Assembly (NCBI GenBank): GCA_016271365.2
Contig: CM057459.1
Location: 493,719,501 to 493,783,500, forward strand
From: Neoceratodus forsteri
Lineage: Eukaryota > Chordata > Ceratodontiformes > Ceratodontidae
Direction: 5' to 3'
DNA: 64,000 nt
The notes beneath the pieces were generated by a model. It was not told the DNA's origin and ran no database searches. It saw only the letters and a list, made by a program, of their open reading frames with translations. The position numbers and the translations under genes were made by a program. Positions 1 to 12,009 of the stretch are shown piece by piece. How positions within the stretch are numbered: the stretch's first letter is position 1; each line of letters starts with the position of its first letter.

Positions 1-560
1 AAGATGCCATCGCAACTTGATACTTCCTAGGCTGCCCATTCCAAAAAACAACTTACTTTCTTAAATGTTGCAGAGGACATGGCACAGGCCATGGACATTG
101 CCTTATAAAAGTGGTATTCTCCTCTAAACGTAAACCATATCAAGTCCCAATCCAGATGGTGCACCAGGAGAAGCTGAAAAGCTGACAGAATATACCTTTT
201 GCCAATAGAATCCTTTTTCTTCTTTTTATTAATCCCCTACAGGCCACACCAAGTGTGACAAACTGCAATTTTGTCTATGTAGTTATTCACCAATAACCCT
301 CTGGATAAGAAAGATGGAGAATTAACAGGAATTTTCCCTGCTCCTTTTTGGAGAGGAGCCCCAGTGGTGACACTCTGATGCTGCATAAATGTGGCATGAA
401 AAAGGGACCATCTACCCTACCAGCCTCTATCTCCTTATGAATGTTCTTTTTAGTTATCTCTGGGTTCTGCAAAAGTGACCTCAAGTTTTTTGCCTCCCTT
501 CTGACCTCTGGAACCTCATAGTTTAATTTAAAATCTTCCTTAAGTATTTTCACCTCTTTC
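1..560 (-). pseudogene. DIRS-type retrotransposon reverse transcriptase fragment
   Basis: The minus strand from about 553 down to 1 encodes pieces of a DIRS-group reverse transcriptase, the class of retroelement that uses a tyrosine recombinase rather than a DDE integrase. Residues near 300-420 read GRVDGPFF followed by RVSPLGLLSKKE and LHLSYPEG, the conserved start of the DIRS RT palm. After a frameshift near 290 the frame continues with VNNYIDK, then (about 20-190) HHLDWDLIWF and MSMACAMSSATF, matching the DIRS blocks with the W-D-L and CSxSCATF signatures. Frameshifts and a window edge truncate it; RNase H and recombinase domains are not visible. The reading is from motif recognition, so the family is fairly sure but the subfamily is not. 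Confidence 0.8.
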
Positions 561-1149
561 TTATGGCTATATTTGTAAAAGCCTGTGTAACGTATCAGTT
601 CATACAGAGGTTTTGACTACTGAACCCCTCCCCCCACCTGTCTTCTGAAGTTTGGTTGCCCTCTTTTCCCTCTCTTGGCCCATGAAAAGGCTACTTAATT
701 CCAGAGTTGTCCTGCCCCTCTTTGCACTGCAATACAGAATAGAAGCTGCTACACCAGGAGCATGTATGCTTATACTAGCACCCCACTCTCATGCAAGCCT
801 CTTAATTGTATGCGCATCAGCATATCAGGGCAGATGCATTCCAGGATTCCTCTGCCTTTTCCCTCACAATGTCATTTACACTGCCCCATGATCCCCAGCC
901 AACATCATATCCTAGATGTCTTACATCCCATTTCACATACCTCTGTGATGTCATGCTTTGCGTAAACGTTTTGTCATACTGCAACCATACAAACTCATTT
1001 TCTTTTTTTATGAGCTTTCTTCATCATAATCGTGTACACTAGCATATGCCTCACCTGTTGTGTCTCTCTTCCAGTACCACTAACATGTAATACATATACC
1101 ACATTAGAGATAAATCAAAAGTTTTGACCTTGTAACTCTTGTCCAGTGA
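561..1149. other. Unassigned AT-rich interval
   Basis: No coding signal or recognisable element was found. It lies directly upstream, on the minus strand, of the DIRS RT fragment and could be decayed DIRS sequence, but I see no motif that proves it. Confidence 0.4.
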
Positions 1150-1164
1150 CCACTTATTTAAGGG

Positions 1165-1500
1165 ATTGACTAGGATCTTTATTTATATAGCACCTTCCCA
1201 GAGCTCAAAGTGCTTTATGGTGAAAATACAAATATAAAACAAGTAATGCATAACAACAAGCAGTAAATCCTAGTATAGAAATATAAATTAAGATCATGCA
1301 TATTTCCACATAATAGACTGAGCTATCAGTCTCATGGGAAGACCTGTCTAAACAGGCAGGTCTTTAGTTTTAATTTAAAATGTTCCACTGAAGAGAAAGA
1401 ATAGATGGATTTCAGGGCAATATTCCAGAGTCTTGGTGCAGTTAGGGAAAATACTCAGTTCCCTGCAGCAGATTTTAAACTTTCTGCTGGGACTAACAAA
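1165..1500 (-). repeat. L2-like LINE 3' region, fragment
   Basis: The stretch starting CTTTATTTATATAGCACCTT and continuing with AGCTCAAAGTGCTTTA resembles the 3' region of L2-like LINEs common in fish and amphibians, read on the plus strand and therefore antisense. It lies downstream, in minus-strand order, of the L2-like reverse transcriptase at 3,736-4,545, so both probably derive from one element split by insertions. The family assignment rests on remembered similarity of these short blocks. Confidence 0.5.
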
Positions 1501-2814
1501 CCCCCCTGGGTATATAAGCAAAGAACAGCAGCTGTGGGGGCAAGCTTAGTTAATGCAATCAAAGAGTGCCATAATTAAGCCCATTGTCCACTCAGGAGTC
1601 AAAGGAAGAAAAACTATTTAATTGCACAAATTTGATCAAGTCATACCCTGGGACATGGGGAGTAAATCGCAAGGTGGGTAACCTTCAGGGCACAGAGCCC
1701 AATACAGTCTGTAACAAACTTTAATTTCCCAAAAGCTTCTATACTGCAGTGCACCCTCAGGGCCAAACAGGTTCCTTAAATCCTGGCAGCTGCTATAATA
1801 GTGGGCCAAAAGGAAGGCCACACAGGATCTTTTCTCCCAACTTCTCTCCTGCAGAAAACTTACTTTTCAAATCTGGAGTCCATCAGCAACTGGCCACATA
1901 CTGCATTAGCAGCTACAAGATATAGAGTAGCTGTGTTCTGAGCGGTACCTTCCAGCAAAGGTGATTTGAATCAGGAGCTCCCAAACTGGTGGTCTAACAA
2001 AACACCAAACAAAGTCCCAAACAAGAAACATCGAGTCCCCTCTATTCAAAGCCAGTGTAGCTCCGAGCATCCCAGGGCAACAACTGCAGGGCTCTGGCAA
2101 TCCCAGAGACCTGTGTATGTTCTGCTCTTCAGCTGTATAGGCTTCCAGACACCTCACTAGCCAGGCTGAAGTGCCACCAGAAAGGTAGAAAGGCTGCCAC
2201 CCTGTACTCCCTGCAGTACGGACTGCCACAACTGCACTGCCCCAATGGCTGGCATAATTCTTCGCTTAATTTCTCCCTTGCAGACGAGGATATCAGAACC
2301 CACCTACACCACCCCACCATGGTGCCAGAGATCACGAGGTGATCTGCTACACTTTCTGCCCAGGCTCTGGCTCCCCGATGGTACAGGTGGTCCCAAACAA
2401 TGTGCTCCAGACCCACACAGACCTCCAACTGCTATATCTTCCACCAGTCTTCAAGGGCAGTGGGCCAGGGTGATAAGAAGCCCACCTTGGCCCAGAACCT
2501 CAGCCCTCATGGCCGAACAATCACACAGGCCCATACAGACCCCCAACTGCTACATCTTCTGCCAGTCTACAAGGGCAGTGGGCCAGGGTGGCAAGCAGTC
2601 CACCCCTGCCCGAATCTCGGCCCTCATGGCCAAACACTCACATGGGCCACCTCCTCTATCTTCCCTCTCCCAGGGACTCATCTCCCTCTCATGCCAAAAA
2701 CCTCCCTCTTATACCCACTGAGCTGAGGCCCCACCCTGCAGGCAGGGCTCCAGCTCCAGACACTGCAGCTACAATAAATTAACTAGTAATCTTCCAAAGG
2801 GGGCTTACACCAGT
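1501..2814. repeat. Inserted unclassified sequence with a ~128-bp tandem duplication
   Basis: This block separates two parts of the L2-like LINE. Between about 2,400 and 2,655 a unit of roughly 128 bp is present twice: both copies contain CCAACTGCTAYATCTTC, AAGGGCAGTGGGCCAGGGTG and CCCTCATGGCC. The open frames through it on the plus strand are pro/ser-rich and without known domains. I do not recognise the source. Confidence 0.5.
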
Positions 2815-3205
2815 AATTCACAAATGTAGAGTGGGCCCAGTCAATTTATGACTTTCCAAGCCCACAAAAGAATTTTAAATTCAGAATGCTATCTAATCAG
2901 CAGCCAATGCAACTCTCATAATGCAGGAGTAATATGATTGAAACCGGATATGCCAGTTAACAATCTGGCTACCAGATTCTGCAGTAACTGAAGGCAGCAA
3001 AGCTGAGTAACTGGGATGCCATAGTAGAATGTGTTGCAGTAGTCAGTTCATGAGGTAACTAAAGCTTGCACTAGTGTGTATAGATCACTATGGAAATGGA
3101 AGGGACACAATATGGCTACCTTTTTCAAGTGGTAAAAACACTTCTAATGAAGGTAGTTATTTGAGATGTAAAATCCAATTGACTGTCAAAAATGATTCCA
3201 AGACA
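2815..3205 (-). repeat. L2-like LINE 3' region, second fragment
   Basis: Sequence including CAGCCAATGCAACTCTCATAATGC and GCAGTAGTCAGTTCATGAGG looks like the antisense 3' untranslated part of L2-like LINEs. It continues the block at 1,165-1,500. Assignment is by recognition only. Confidence 0.45.
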
Positions 3206-3735
3206 AGCTGACCCAGTGGCATGGAGGGCTGAGGTGTTGCGCCTTACTGCCTACCACACTGTTGACCTGTGTTCAGTGATGAGCATGGGTAACTGGGGGT
3301 CAGCTTGGGGGGGAGGGCAGGGGGAGGATCAAGTGGCCACCAGGCAGCTCTCCTCTCCTCTCCTGGATTGGGGAGGCTGGCTCTCCCATCCTTTCACCGC
3401 CACTGTGTGGAGGCATGGTGGTGGTGCAGGTGTCAGAATATAGCTATGTGCTAGGCCAGGGGTGGGAGGAATGGAGTTATCTAGGGTCAAGGTGTGCGTG
3501 AGTGCCTCCATGTGCATGCCCAACCTTGTCTGTGGCTCCAGGGAATAAGGGGAGAAAATCAGTGGAACAACTTGGGGGGATTGAGGCTTACTGAAGCCCC
3601 CCCCAGCTGGTGCCAATGGCTTACCTGGGGGATCAGAGGACCAAGGAGTTGGAGACTTGCAATGGCTATGGTGCTGAAAGGGTCAGTCTGATACAGCCAC
3701 CCAGCCCTCCAGAGGAGCACAAAGGAAAGGATGTA
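3206..3735. other. Insertion separating LINE 3' region from its RT
   Basis: GC-rich sequence with runs of C/T and GGGG, ending in a short A-run at about 3,736. No domain was found on either strand. It interrupts the L2-like LINE, whose RT thumb is missing here. Confidence 0.35.
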
Positions 3736-4545
3736 AAAAAAAAAAATTATTCCCAAATTGGGACTTCCCCATCACGTACAAGTAGAATAAGATTTTCCTT
3801 TACTGCAGAAACCAAGTGGTCTGAGCCCACCAGAAGCAACTCGTTTTTACTGGGATTGAGTCTCAGCCAGCTTGGACTCCTCCAATGCTTGATCACCATG
3901 ATGGCCTGTTTGACCACATTCATTGAATCCCCCTGACTGAATCTAAATGAAAAGTAAAGCTGAGTGTCATCTGCGTAACAGTGTAAACTCAAGTCATACC
4001 TTCAGATCACTTCTCCTGGCAGAAGCACGTATACTGCAAATAACAATGGGGAGAATATAAAGCTCTGAGGGACACCACACACAACCGATGAAGGGGCAGA
4101 TTGACAATTGCCCAACACCATGGTCTGGTGGCAATTTTCCAAGGAAGATCTGAATCAGTGTAACATTGTGCCAGCCAAGCTATAGAAACTCCTCAGGCAC
4201 TCAACTAACTCCCCGTGATCCTTAGTATCAAATGCTGATGACAAATCAAGGAAAACCAGAAAAGATAGCTCCCCTTGATCCTTTGCCAGGAACAGATCAT
4301 TCAAGACCTGGACCAAGGCTGTCTCTGTGCTGTGGTGTGAACAGAAACCAGATTGGAGAGGTCTACAGAGTTTGAATTTTACCAGCTGTTTCATCAACAA
4401 AATTGCTACTACTTTCTCTGCAACCTTCCCTATAAAAGGAAGGTTAGAGAGATAGGTGTGTAGTTTGTGAGATCATCCTGATATAAATTTGACTTCTTGA
4501 GGAGGGACTTCACAATGGCCCTTCTAAGTGAGTCAGGGAAAGGGA
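3736..4545 (-). pseudogene. L2-like LINE reverse transcriptase fragment
   Basis: Two minus-strand open segments encode adjoining RT blocks. Bases 4,155-4,400 give QSGFCSHHSTETALVQV and FLDLSSAFDTKDH, the fingers/palm blocks with the first catalytic Asp. Bases 3,747-3,992 begin with LHCYADDTQLYFSF, an intact YADD catalytic box at about 3,966-3,977, followed by WLRLNPSKNELL. Wording of these blocks is typical of the L2/CR1 group in fish and amphibians. In-frame stops and the missing thumb make it a dead copy. It sits between LINE 3' material (lower coordinates) and a linker segment at 4,861-5,460, from which a MITE at 4,546-4,860 separates it. Confidence 0.85.
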
Positions 4546-4860
4546 TCTATCATGCCAGTTCGACATCCTTTATGTCGACTAGCATCTCAGCGACAGGAAT
4601 CATGTTGACCACAAGTTGCGGTCGTTATGATTCCTTTCAATCTCAGTCCTTTTTTAATCGGGAGGGAACCTCATGCGGGCAAAGCCCCCGCCTAACTTAA
4701 GGATTCTTAACTCCAGCCTGGAGTTACTTCAGGACAGGGGTGCAGGACCGGGAGACAGTGTGCCCCTGTCTCAGGCAAACCAACACAGCAACCTGTCGGC
4801 AAAGTGTCGATTTTGCAGACAGGATTGTAGTTCGTTGTGTTGGTGTCACCGTATGGGGGG
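4546..4860 (-). mobile_element. MITE with conserved two-hairpin core, copy 1
   Basis: This ~315-bp block interrupts the L2-like LINE. Its ends are rich in short GTCGA/CGACA motifs. The core at 4,669-4,726, read on the minus strand, folds as AACTCCAGGCTGGAGTT, then GAATCCTTAAG, then a C/G stem GCGGGGGCTTTGCCCGC and ATG. The same arrangement occurs at 18,276-18,331 and 36,535-36,597. No coding capacity is seen. It is likely a non-autonomous DNA transposon; its ends are not exactly fixed. Confidence 0.55.
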
Positions 4861-5460
4861 GGGGCATACCAAGGGGGAGCACCCTTTCTCAAAGAGTTCA
4901 CAGTGTCTACAAATACAGGCACTAGAATATGCCAGTCCACTTTAACCAAATGGGAGGTGGCAGGGTCTAAGATGCCAATGGATTTGTGCATTGCTGATAG
5001 CACCTAGCAGATTCCTACATAATCAGTTGCTGTAAGTCTGCTCACAGCAACCGAGATTCAGTTACCTCCATGAGCACTGCCCTGATGACCAGCAACAGTG
5101 GAGAAGATATTTCTCCTCATCTCCACAATCTTGGCTGTAAAGAAATCAGAAAACCGCTTGCAGCTCTCTACAAACTTGGCTCGGCCCAAGAGCCACGACA
5201 ATCTGGCTTAAGAATCTTATCAACCAGTCTGAAGAGAGCTGTGGGTCTGTTTTTCCTAGCTGCAGTGAGGGAGGAATTGTGGAGGCCCTGTTGTTTAACA
5301 AGAAGGCCACTGCAGGGTCACTTTTACTAGTCTTGTCCTTCTCCTCCTCAACCTAATGGAGTCCTTGTCAATTAAAGTAAAAACATCTACAAATTCCCCT
5401 TGCCATTTTGCTTCCTTTGTGGCCTGAGTGATGTGGTCTGTTACGGATTCACCAAGACCT
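4861..5460 (-). pseudogene. L2-like LINE linker between endonuclease and RT
   Basis: Minus-strand frames give VTDHITQATKEAKWQGEFVD near 5,400-5,450 and, around 5,090-5,180, CKRFSDFFTAKIVEMRRNI. That wording matches the segment between endonuclease and RT in L2-type LINEs (a FxxFFxxKIxxIR block). Stops and frameshifts are frequent. It is the same orientation as the RT at 3,736-4,545 and probably part of the same insertion. Confidence 0.65.
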
Positions 5461-7727
5461 CTTTCTTTTGACCCCTCTTCACTGGTTCCTTCTCATGCTG
5501 CTCCTTCATCTCCACATTTTCTAGCCCCTGTAATCTGGGACTAAAATGGGCTAGCTCACTCAGTGCTGGAACCCTCCTTTGATCCATCTGTGTTACCCAT
5601 TCTAAAAACTCCTCAAGCCTTTTTGCCTTGCACCCCTCCCCCAACTATCTCATTTTCTTTCTAAGTTTCCGACTCTAAAAATTCTCTAAACCATTTTTCT
5701 TTTACTATGTATTTATGCACCTTACTTGCCTCCCTTCTCCACTTTCTCGGACATCCCCTACTGTAGGCTTTGTTCCCACCGAAATCTGCCCATAGAGCAC
5801 CTGACTCTGCACCATCTTACCCCTGGTATACCCCCTGGGTAGGGCTTAGGAGGGACCCCCCATGCTTACCTCCTCAAACCAATATACTCGGATTGCAGAA
5901 TCAGTGCAGCGGAGTCTGTCCCGATGAGCCCGAAGACCCCAGCGAGATGTCGTCACCTAGGAGAAGGAGGTGTTTTTCCATGTTCCCCAGATGTCAGCAT
6001 GCAATAAGGGCCTATGAGCCAGGAGGCATTCTGAGACGTGTCTCCCACTCCTCCCCTCTATCGACATCTTACCCAGTGCCCTTACTGCTTCTCCACTTAC
6101 CGCACCTTCCATCTGGGCTCCCCAGATGGCGGTATTGCAGTGGGACCCTGCAGTTAACCCCCCCGGAGAAGGAGAGCAGCCGTTGGGTGCTCTATCCTTC
6201 TCTTCCCTGGCCAACCCCAGTGGTCCGTGTTCATTTCTGAACCTAGGTCGCCGGCGTGGCACAAGATGTGGCGTCCAGCGACTCAACCCTCAGTGCCACT
6301 GGGCCCAGCCGCCTCTAAACCATTTTTATCCCTTTTTAAGACCTCTCTTACAAAAAGCTCATTGTTCTCTGCCACAGTTTTAATAACAGAAACAGGAGTC
6401 TTACTTCAAATAGCTACAAGCTGGTTCCCTCTATTCTGTGAAATCTTCCCCTCACATGCAGTGGTGCTTGGTTCTCCTGCCTGGTTCCCATTTGCTCTCT
6501 TATCTTTATTTCATTCATTGTCCACCTTTCTCTTCTCAGCTTTCTTCTTCTCCTCTTTGGTCAGTTTGCCCCTCACGGCCTGTAGTATCTGGTTCAGCTA
6601 CGGCATCACTGACTGCTCTTCCAGGAAAATTGATTCTGCACTCTGCTACTGGCTTCCTTCTGCTCGCTGTGGAACCTCTGTTATAGCTTGCTGTTCCAGC
6701 TCACTCACTGATGCCTCCACATGCTGTCATGCCTCCATCTTGAATCTTCATTTCATCTGCCATTGGCTCTCCTATGTCTTAAAATCAGCTGGAACAAAGA
6801 GGCTCACCTCCTGTTCCATTTGCCCTAAATACACAGCACTGGCTGATCCCCTGACCCCTTGTTCTCCTGCTCTCCCCCTAGCAAAAGCTTTCATCTTACT
6901 GCTTGTCTTTTGCCCCCCCAATCCCCTCTGTTGAACTTTCATGACATAAGCAGCATACATGTACCAGCAACCCAAACATGCATATGAACTGCTTTTAGCT
7001 ATGTGGGAAGGGAAGGGAGTGCCTCCACACTTGTCAAAAGCTGCTGCCCTGCTCCCCCATTGGAGTTGTCCCACCCACAAATTTGCCTGCCAGTGAGCAG
7101 CTGGCTCTATTCTCTTCAGTTCCATATTATTCTTATTAAAAATAGAAATGCCTCACATTTTTACTGTTTAACTGCAACAGCTACTCAAACTTAAAAACAA
7201 ACAAAAAAAATGAACATCAGCTAGACAACAAAATGGAGGAGTTGGGAGAGAGGATATTACTTACACTTCCAATGCTGACTGACAAGGAGACCTATTTTAT
7301 ATTGGGAGAAGGATATTTCAATAAATGGAAATAGAAACACATAAAAAACATCATTTTAACATTTATTTCTACAACAAATGTGTTCTTTCAAAGAATTCTT
7401 TACATCATCGCAATAAGACACTACAGGGCAAGGATAACTGGGGGATTGGCCTGCTTCTTTTGTGGTTAAAGTCACTCTGCCTTCAGCCTAATAACACACC
7501 AAATGAGGCATGGCTAAACCCCCCAAAAAACCATGCCCTGTTGTACCTTACTGTTTAAATCTTGCCACCCCCAGACTTTTTTCCATGGTAAACAGTTCCA
7601 TTTCTACTAGTTGGCAGAACTTGATTTCTATTATGTAGCCCTTTCCATACACACTGTATCACAAAGAACTTTTCAAGCCATAAAGAGTTGTATCTTCATT
7701 AGGCAAGCAGAGGTGGGTCAAGTGATA
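5461..7727. other. Unassigned interval with possible antisense gag-like coding
   Basis: The minus strand of about 5,440-7,000 reads as Lys/Glu/Gln-rich fragments (for example VEASVSELEQQAITE near 6,650-6,720), which could be the remains of a gag or ORF1 but has no diagnostic domain. The long plus-strand frame at 6,227-6,934 is the Ser/Leu-rich mirror of that composition. About 70 bp at 6,235-6,310 resemble 10,733-10,808 (shared block around GAAC..AGGTCGC.GGC.TGG), showing a dispersed repeat. 7,000-7,727 holds nothing I can name. Confidence 0.4.
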
Positions 7728-9426
7728 TGTAACCCCCTTACAAATGGGGGGTTCCTAAAAGACTTCCCATAGCTTGCCTAAAATACTCCCTGCCTAACTG
7801 GTGTTCAGCGCTATGGCGCCAAAATACGGGCATTGTGAGGCTTTTAAAGCCTCCAGTACTGTCTCTTTAAGGGCTGCCTGCTTGCAGGCTTCAGTGGGTG
7901 GTATGAGGGGGAGACTGGTGTTTCCCTGTTTAAATCCTGCCTGAGCTGTGGTGAAATCACTCCCATTTGGCAGTCGCTATATGCGCAGGGGAGCCCCTTT
8001 TGAAAGACGTAACTGTTTGGGCATAATTAGTTAGACTAATGGTGGGGTTACAGTTTGTCTAACCTTTTTTCTTCTGCAGCTGGGACTGTATGTGCTGTAC
8101 CCCTCCATGTTGGACCAGGACTTTCTGAAGGGTCCAATAGGGGTGGGGGTGTCCCAAATGGAGGAACTGGTGACCAACCAGGATTAGAGCTCTCTAGGGA
8201 GCCAGCGGACCAATGAAGATGCAGCTAGTAATTGTGGGAAGTGAAGGCTGGACCATGGCACCTTTTTAACACCACTGAGGACAGGATTAAGTGACTGACA
8301 TCTGTAGCCAGCCAATGGGATTGGGTGGCACCCGAGTTGAGAGGATTGCCTGACACTGCCAAGGGGCAGAGACACTGTGGCTGTGAATGAGGAAGGATCT
8401 CTGGGCTCCTGCACCGTTGAGTTTTCGCGCGGGAAGCGCATGAGCGGCCAGAGGCGACCATTTGAATAGCCGTCAAGTTTCGGACTAAATCTGCGAGGCA
8501 GCAGTCAGAGGAGGCTGTGTAAAAGCACAGCTATCTACCAGGCTCACCCTGTAGAGGACTGGAGAATCTGCTGAATCGCGCTCGGTCTGTCAGGAAAGTG
8601 AAGCTGCAGAGAGACTCCCGATTAGCTGTGCATTCGGTCGGGCCATAGGAGAAGCTGCCTGGTATGGTACCCCTCTGTTGCTTTCCATATAAATGTGTGG
8701 AGAAGTATCTGAAGTTCAGGCTCAGCCCTGCGAGTAGTGTGAGAGTGGTTTTCTCCTGGAGTTGTGAGTACCAAAGCAGGGTAGCTCCCTGTTAAAAGTT
8801 TCTAGCAAGGGCAAGATTTTCAGGTTGCTTGCTGACTGCATTAACTGAGCCTGCTGGCTCCAGCTAATCTTTGTAGGAACTAAACACTTGTTTGTGTCAG
8901 GGCCCCAACCAGCTGCATCGAGGAACTAGCCTTTAGGGCTTGGGTACCCAGTGACAGCAACTTATAGGTTAGGCCTGTGCACAGAGCTCTAGGTATATAC
9001 TCATATATTGTAGTGGTAAGCCAATCACTCTGATTCCCCCCGGTCCTTGTTATTTCCCCTTAAATAAATCAGATTGCTTGTTTTGCAAAAGTACACAGGC
9101 TAGTTTGTGTAACAATGGTGAAATACTGCACAGTGAATATTGTGTAACTGCACCTTACTTTTCAGGGGGTCCCAGAAGTGAGCTGAGTGGCTTGAATCGG
9201 GGGGTGAGTGCCTATGGTAAGGATACTGCAACTAAACTGTGTGGGCCACTAGTGGGAAGAAAGGGGGGTTGCAGCAACCCAGAGGGCTGTGACCAAGTCA
9301 ACCTCGACGGTTCTAACCCTGACCTCTGGGTGGAGGCACCCGCCAACGGATCTAGGCCCCTCACCCTGCTACAGTTAAGGCAGGCAGGGGTAGTAGCCCT
9401 TAGAATAGCACCCCCTGGGGGTTACA
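7728..9426 (+). mobile_element. Solo LTR of a Ty3/gypsy family
   Basis: The block starts TGTAACCCCC and ends GGGGGTTACA, a perfect 10-bp inverted pair with the TG...CA of LTRs. Its 1,699 bp align in patches with the 3' LTR at 56,635-58,077: the start (CTTACAAATGGGGGG), CTCTTTAAGGGCTGCCTG, GCTGAATCGCGCTCGGTCTGTCAGG, and GGGCCCCAACCAGCTGCA. Bases before it (GATA) and after it (GATG) are a 4-bp near match, as expected for a decayed target duplication of a solo LTR made by LTR-LTR recombination. AAATAAATC at about 9,062 is a possible polyadenylation region. It is a diverged subfamily from the element at 51.9-58.1 kb. Confidence 0.85.
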
Positions 9427-10890
9427 GATGTAAAACTTAGTGAAGAAAAACTCAGGAAGGTTAAACTTAGAGATAGGATGTTTAGTACGATGGATCATGC
9501 AACATCGTCAAAGTGGTGGCAGTAGGGGTGGGACTCAATCCTGTGGTTAACAGTGTAAAAGTTCTGTAACCAGTAGACTACATGGCCTTTCCATGTATTG
9601 TTAGTACAACATAGCTGGGTACATAACTGCTGCATCTAAGGAACTGCATGGGGCTGCCAAGATGGTGGCCATAGAATTTATGATTTCAATCAACATGGGC
9701 CTCATTTTCAGTCACTACTGGTGGTGTTTATTGATTGGTGTGACTACTTGGTGCCACTGGTGACCATGAAACTCCATCTAGCTGTGCCCAATGTGGGTCA
9801 TAACCCTCTTCTAAGTGGTTGCAAACCTGTTTCTGGCAGTCCAGAAAATGGGGTGGGGATGCCCTTCAGATGGCCACAGCCCCCTACACAACACACTGGG
9901 GCTCCCACTGGCATGGCCGCAGCCTCTTGCACCCATCCCCATGGCTATCCCCTTTTAAAGCAGATGCTAAATGGGGAGGTGGGAATGCTGTGCTGTGACT
10001 GTGCACAGTTGCTAACTGGAGGAAGCAGGATCCAGCAGTGGACCACGCAACAGTGAGGTAAAGGGATTCACGGGGATAATGGAGAGGATCCCACTGAATG
10101 TCAGGGATTAGGCATGGGCTGGGGAGTGGGTGGGGGTGCTGAACCCACATCAGATTGTCTATTAGATCATGGGGGTAGATCATTAGCCTAGTATGAGCAT
10201 CCTTTTGGCTTATGGATGTAAATACTGTTTATATTTTCTATAGAACTTTTTACCTGGCAGCCATTGCAGGTGGTCTCTCAGCCGTGTCCTGGCCTCCCCA
10301 CCCAGCACCCACCTCCACCAGACTCACCATGCCTGAAGACCCCCACAGATTCCCCACCATGGCAGGACTGTGAAGGGGAGGGCCATCCTCCCCCAACCCA
10401 ATGACTCTCATCCACTATAGGGCCATTGCTCCATGTGGTGGTGTGGGATGGGGGTCAGTTGGTAGGGCTTTATGAAGCCTGTACTGACCATTTTCCACTT
10501 TTCTGTCTGGGTTCCTGCCACTGTGGTACAAAAGCATGTCCACATAGAGGTTCACACACACTAGGGAACTGTGGCCCCTCCCTTCTATGTTGCTCAAACT
10601 CCAGTACTGCCCTTAGGCATCCACCTGGTTTCAGTCAAGGGCAGAGGCAGCATGCCTCCCCACCCCAGGAGAGGAGAGGAGAGCTATCTGACAGATGCTC
10701 AATCCTCCCCACCATTGACCTGAGCTTATTCCTGAACTCAGGTCGCTGGCATGGTAGGAGACAAAGATCCCAGTGCCTCAGCCCTCTGTACCACTGGCCT
10801 GGCTCAATACTGTTTATATTGCCATTGTATCCTGCTTTAAGTAATGTATGTTGTATGCTTACACTGTTACTTTAACTGCTGTAACCAATA
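9427..10890. other. Unassigned interval
   Basis: No domain or clear element end was found. A dispersed block at 10,733-10,808 resembles 6,235-6,310. Short open frames here are without recognisable protein similarity. Confidence 0.4.
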
Positions 10891-11156
10891 CAGTGCTCCC
10901 TCGCTATAGTGATCCTCACAATAACAAATCCACGCATATAATGAATGCTGGTTGTGGCTCCTAGATTTATATTGACAGATCTGATTCAGATGCGTGCCAG
11001 ATCTGTCAATTTCAATCACGGATATGTCAAATGTCAAGTGTCATTTCATGTCTAGTTTAAAGTGGCATCTAATTTAGCTAATTATTGTAGTTACACTAAT
11101 CAGTTGGCCATAATGCATTAGTCCCCTACCCTTCATGTTCACTCATGTCTCTGCCA

Positions 11157-11283
11157 CTATGAAGTGATCAGGCTACAGTGTTCAAACCCAGGTGACCATT
11201 CTTGATCGATCGAAAGCCTGAGAAAGTTTGAAAAAACTGTGCCAGGAAACAGGGAGCAGGAGTGTGGACTTGGTAAGGATTAA
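11157..11283 (+). pseudogene. pogo/Tigger transposase, N-terminal HTH fragment
   Basis: Translation gives SGYSVQTQVTILDRSKA, a stop, then ESLKKLCQETGSRSVDLV. This fits the CENP-B/pogo N-terminal helix-turn-helix that binds the terminal inverted repeats (general pattern ..KLEILDRLKAGES.KKLC.E.GVGKST). Two in-frame TGA stops break it, and a palindromic insertion begins at 11,285. It pairs with the C-terminal fragment at 21,262-21,441. The N-terminal match is moderately good; the context with pogo ends makes it more secure. Confidence 0.6.
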
Positions 11284-11284
11284 C

Positions 11285-11410
11285 CTGTGACAGAGTATGG
11301 GTCTACTTGGGAATTAACCCACGGCTGGGGGGGTTGGACCATGAGGCCAAAGGCCGAGTGGTTCCAACCAACCAGCCATGGATTAATTCCCAAGTAGACC
11401 CACGCTCTGG
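11285..11410. repeat. Fold-back palindrome
   Basis: CAGAGTATGGGTCTACTTGG on the left is mirrored by CCAAGTAGACCCACGCTCTG on the right, with the arms continuing inward through GGAATTAA and CCATGG-like sequence to a centre near 11,345. It interrupts the pogo transposase N-terminus. The right arm (from 11,376) resembles the sequence at 21,189-21,217. Confidence 0.8.
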
Positions 11411-12009
11411 AGTGCATTAATTGACTTGTAACATGGGCAAGAAAAAGAATTTGGCTCCCTTTCAATTTTTGGCATTTCCCCATGTTACTGTCACTGCAAA
11501 ATAATTTTCCGTTTTGAGAAATTGCTTGGAAGAAGATGAAAATCCTGTTCCTGTGTGTGCTGTGATCATGTCGGACATACAATCCTAAATGTGTTATCCA
11601 TTTGTGAACTGCAGGATAGCTAATCGATTTCATGGAGAAGTGGCATGTGTTACAAAAATCAGTATGTTGCAGTGATATAAATGTGTACCTTTGCAGTCAA
11701 TTGTATCCTAGTAGTCCCACAGATCGTAACTTGCTACTATGTCTGGAAACTGATAAATAATCACAACTGGTGGTAAATAATCACAAATACATAACGATGC
11801 TCATTGTGGAGAGGCGTTACACAGGAAGTGATCAGGTGCCATTTCAGAAAGCATTGTGAAAGGATGTGCGTCAGTCACTGCAGGTGGAAAAAGCATGGCA
11901 TACATACTGTTAAATTTCACAACATGTACTTACATTGGACTATTTGAAAAGAGTTACTTTTTCACATTATATGGGCAATGAAAACAAGTATATGGAAACC
12001 TCTTACTTT

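Noticed and set aside
5900..5960. CCGATGAGCCCGAAGAC, reminiscent of a hammerhead ribozyme core
   Set aside because: The CUGAUGA and GAAA core boxes are not both present, and no stem III with a GUC cleavage site could be built.
6227..6934. 235-codon plus-strand open frame, Ser/Leu/Cys-rich
   Set aside because: Composition mirrors a Lys/Glu/Gln-rich antisense strand and no domain is recognisable; probably not coding on this strand.
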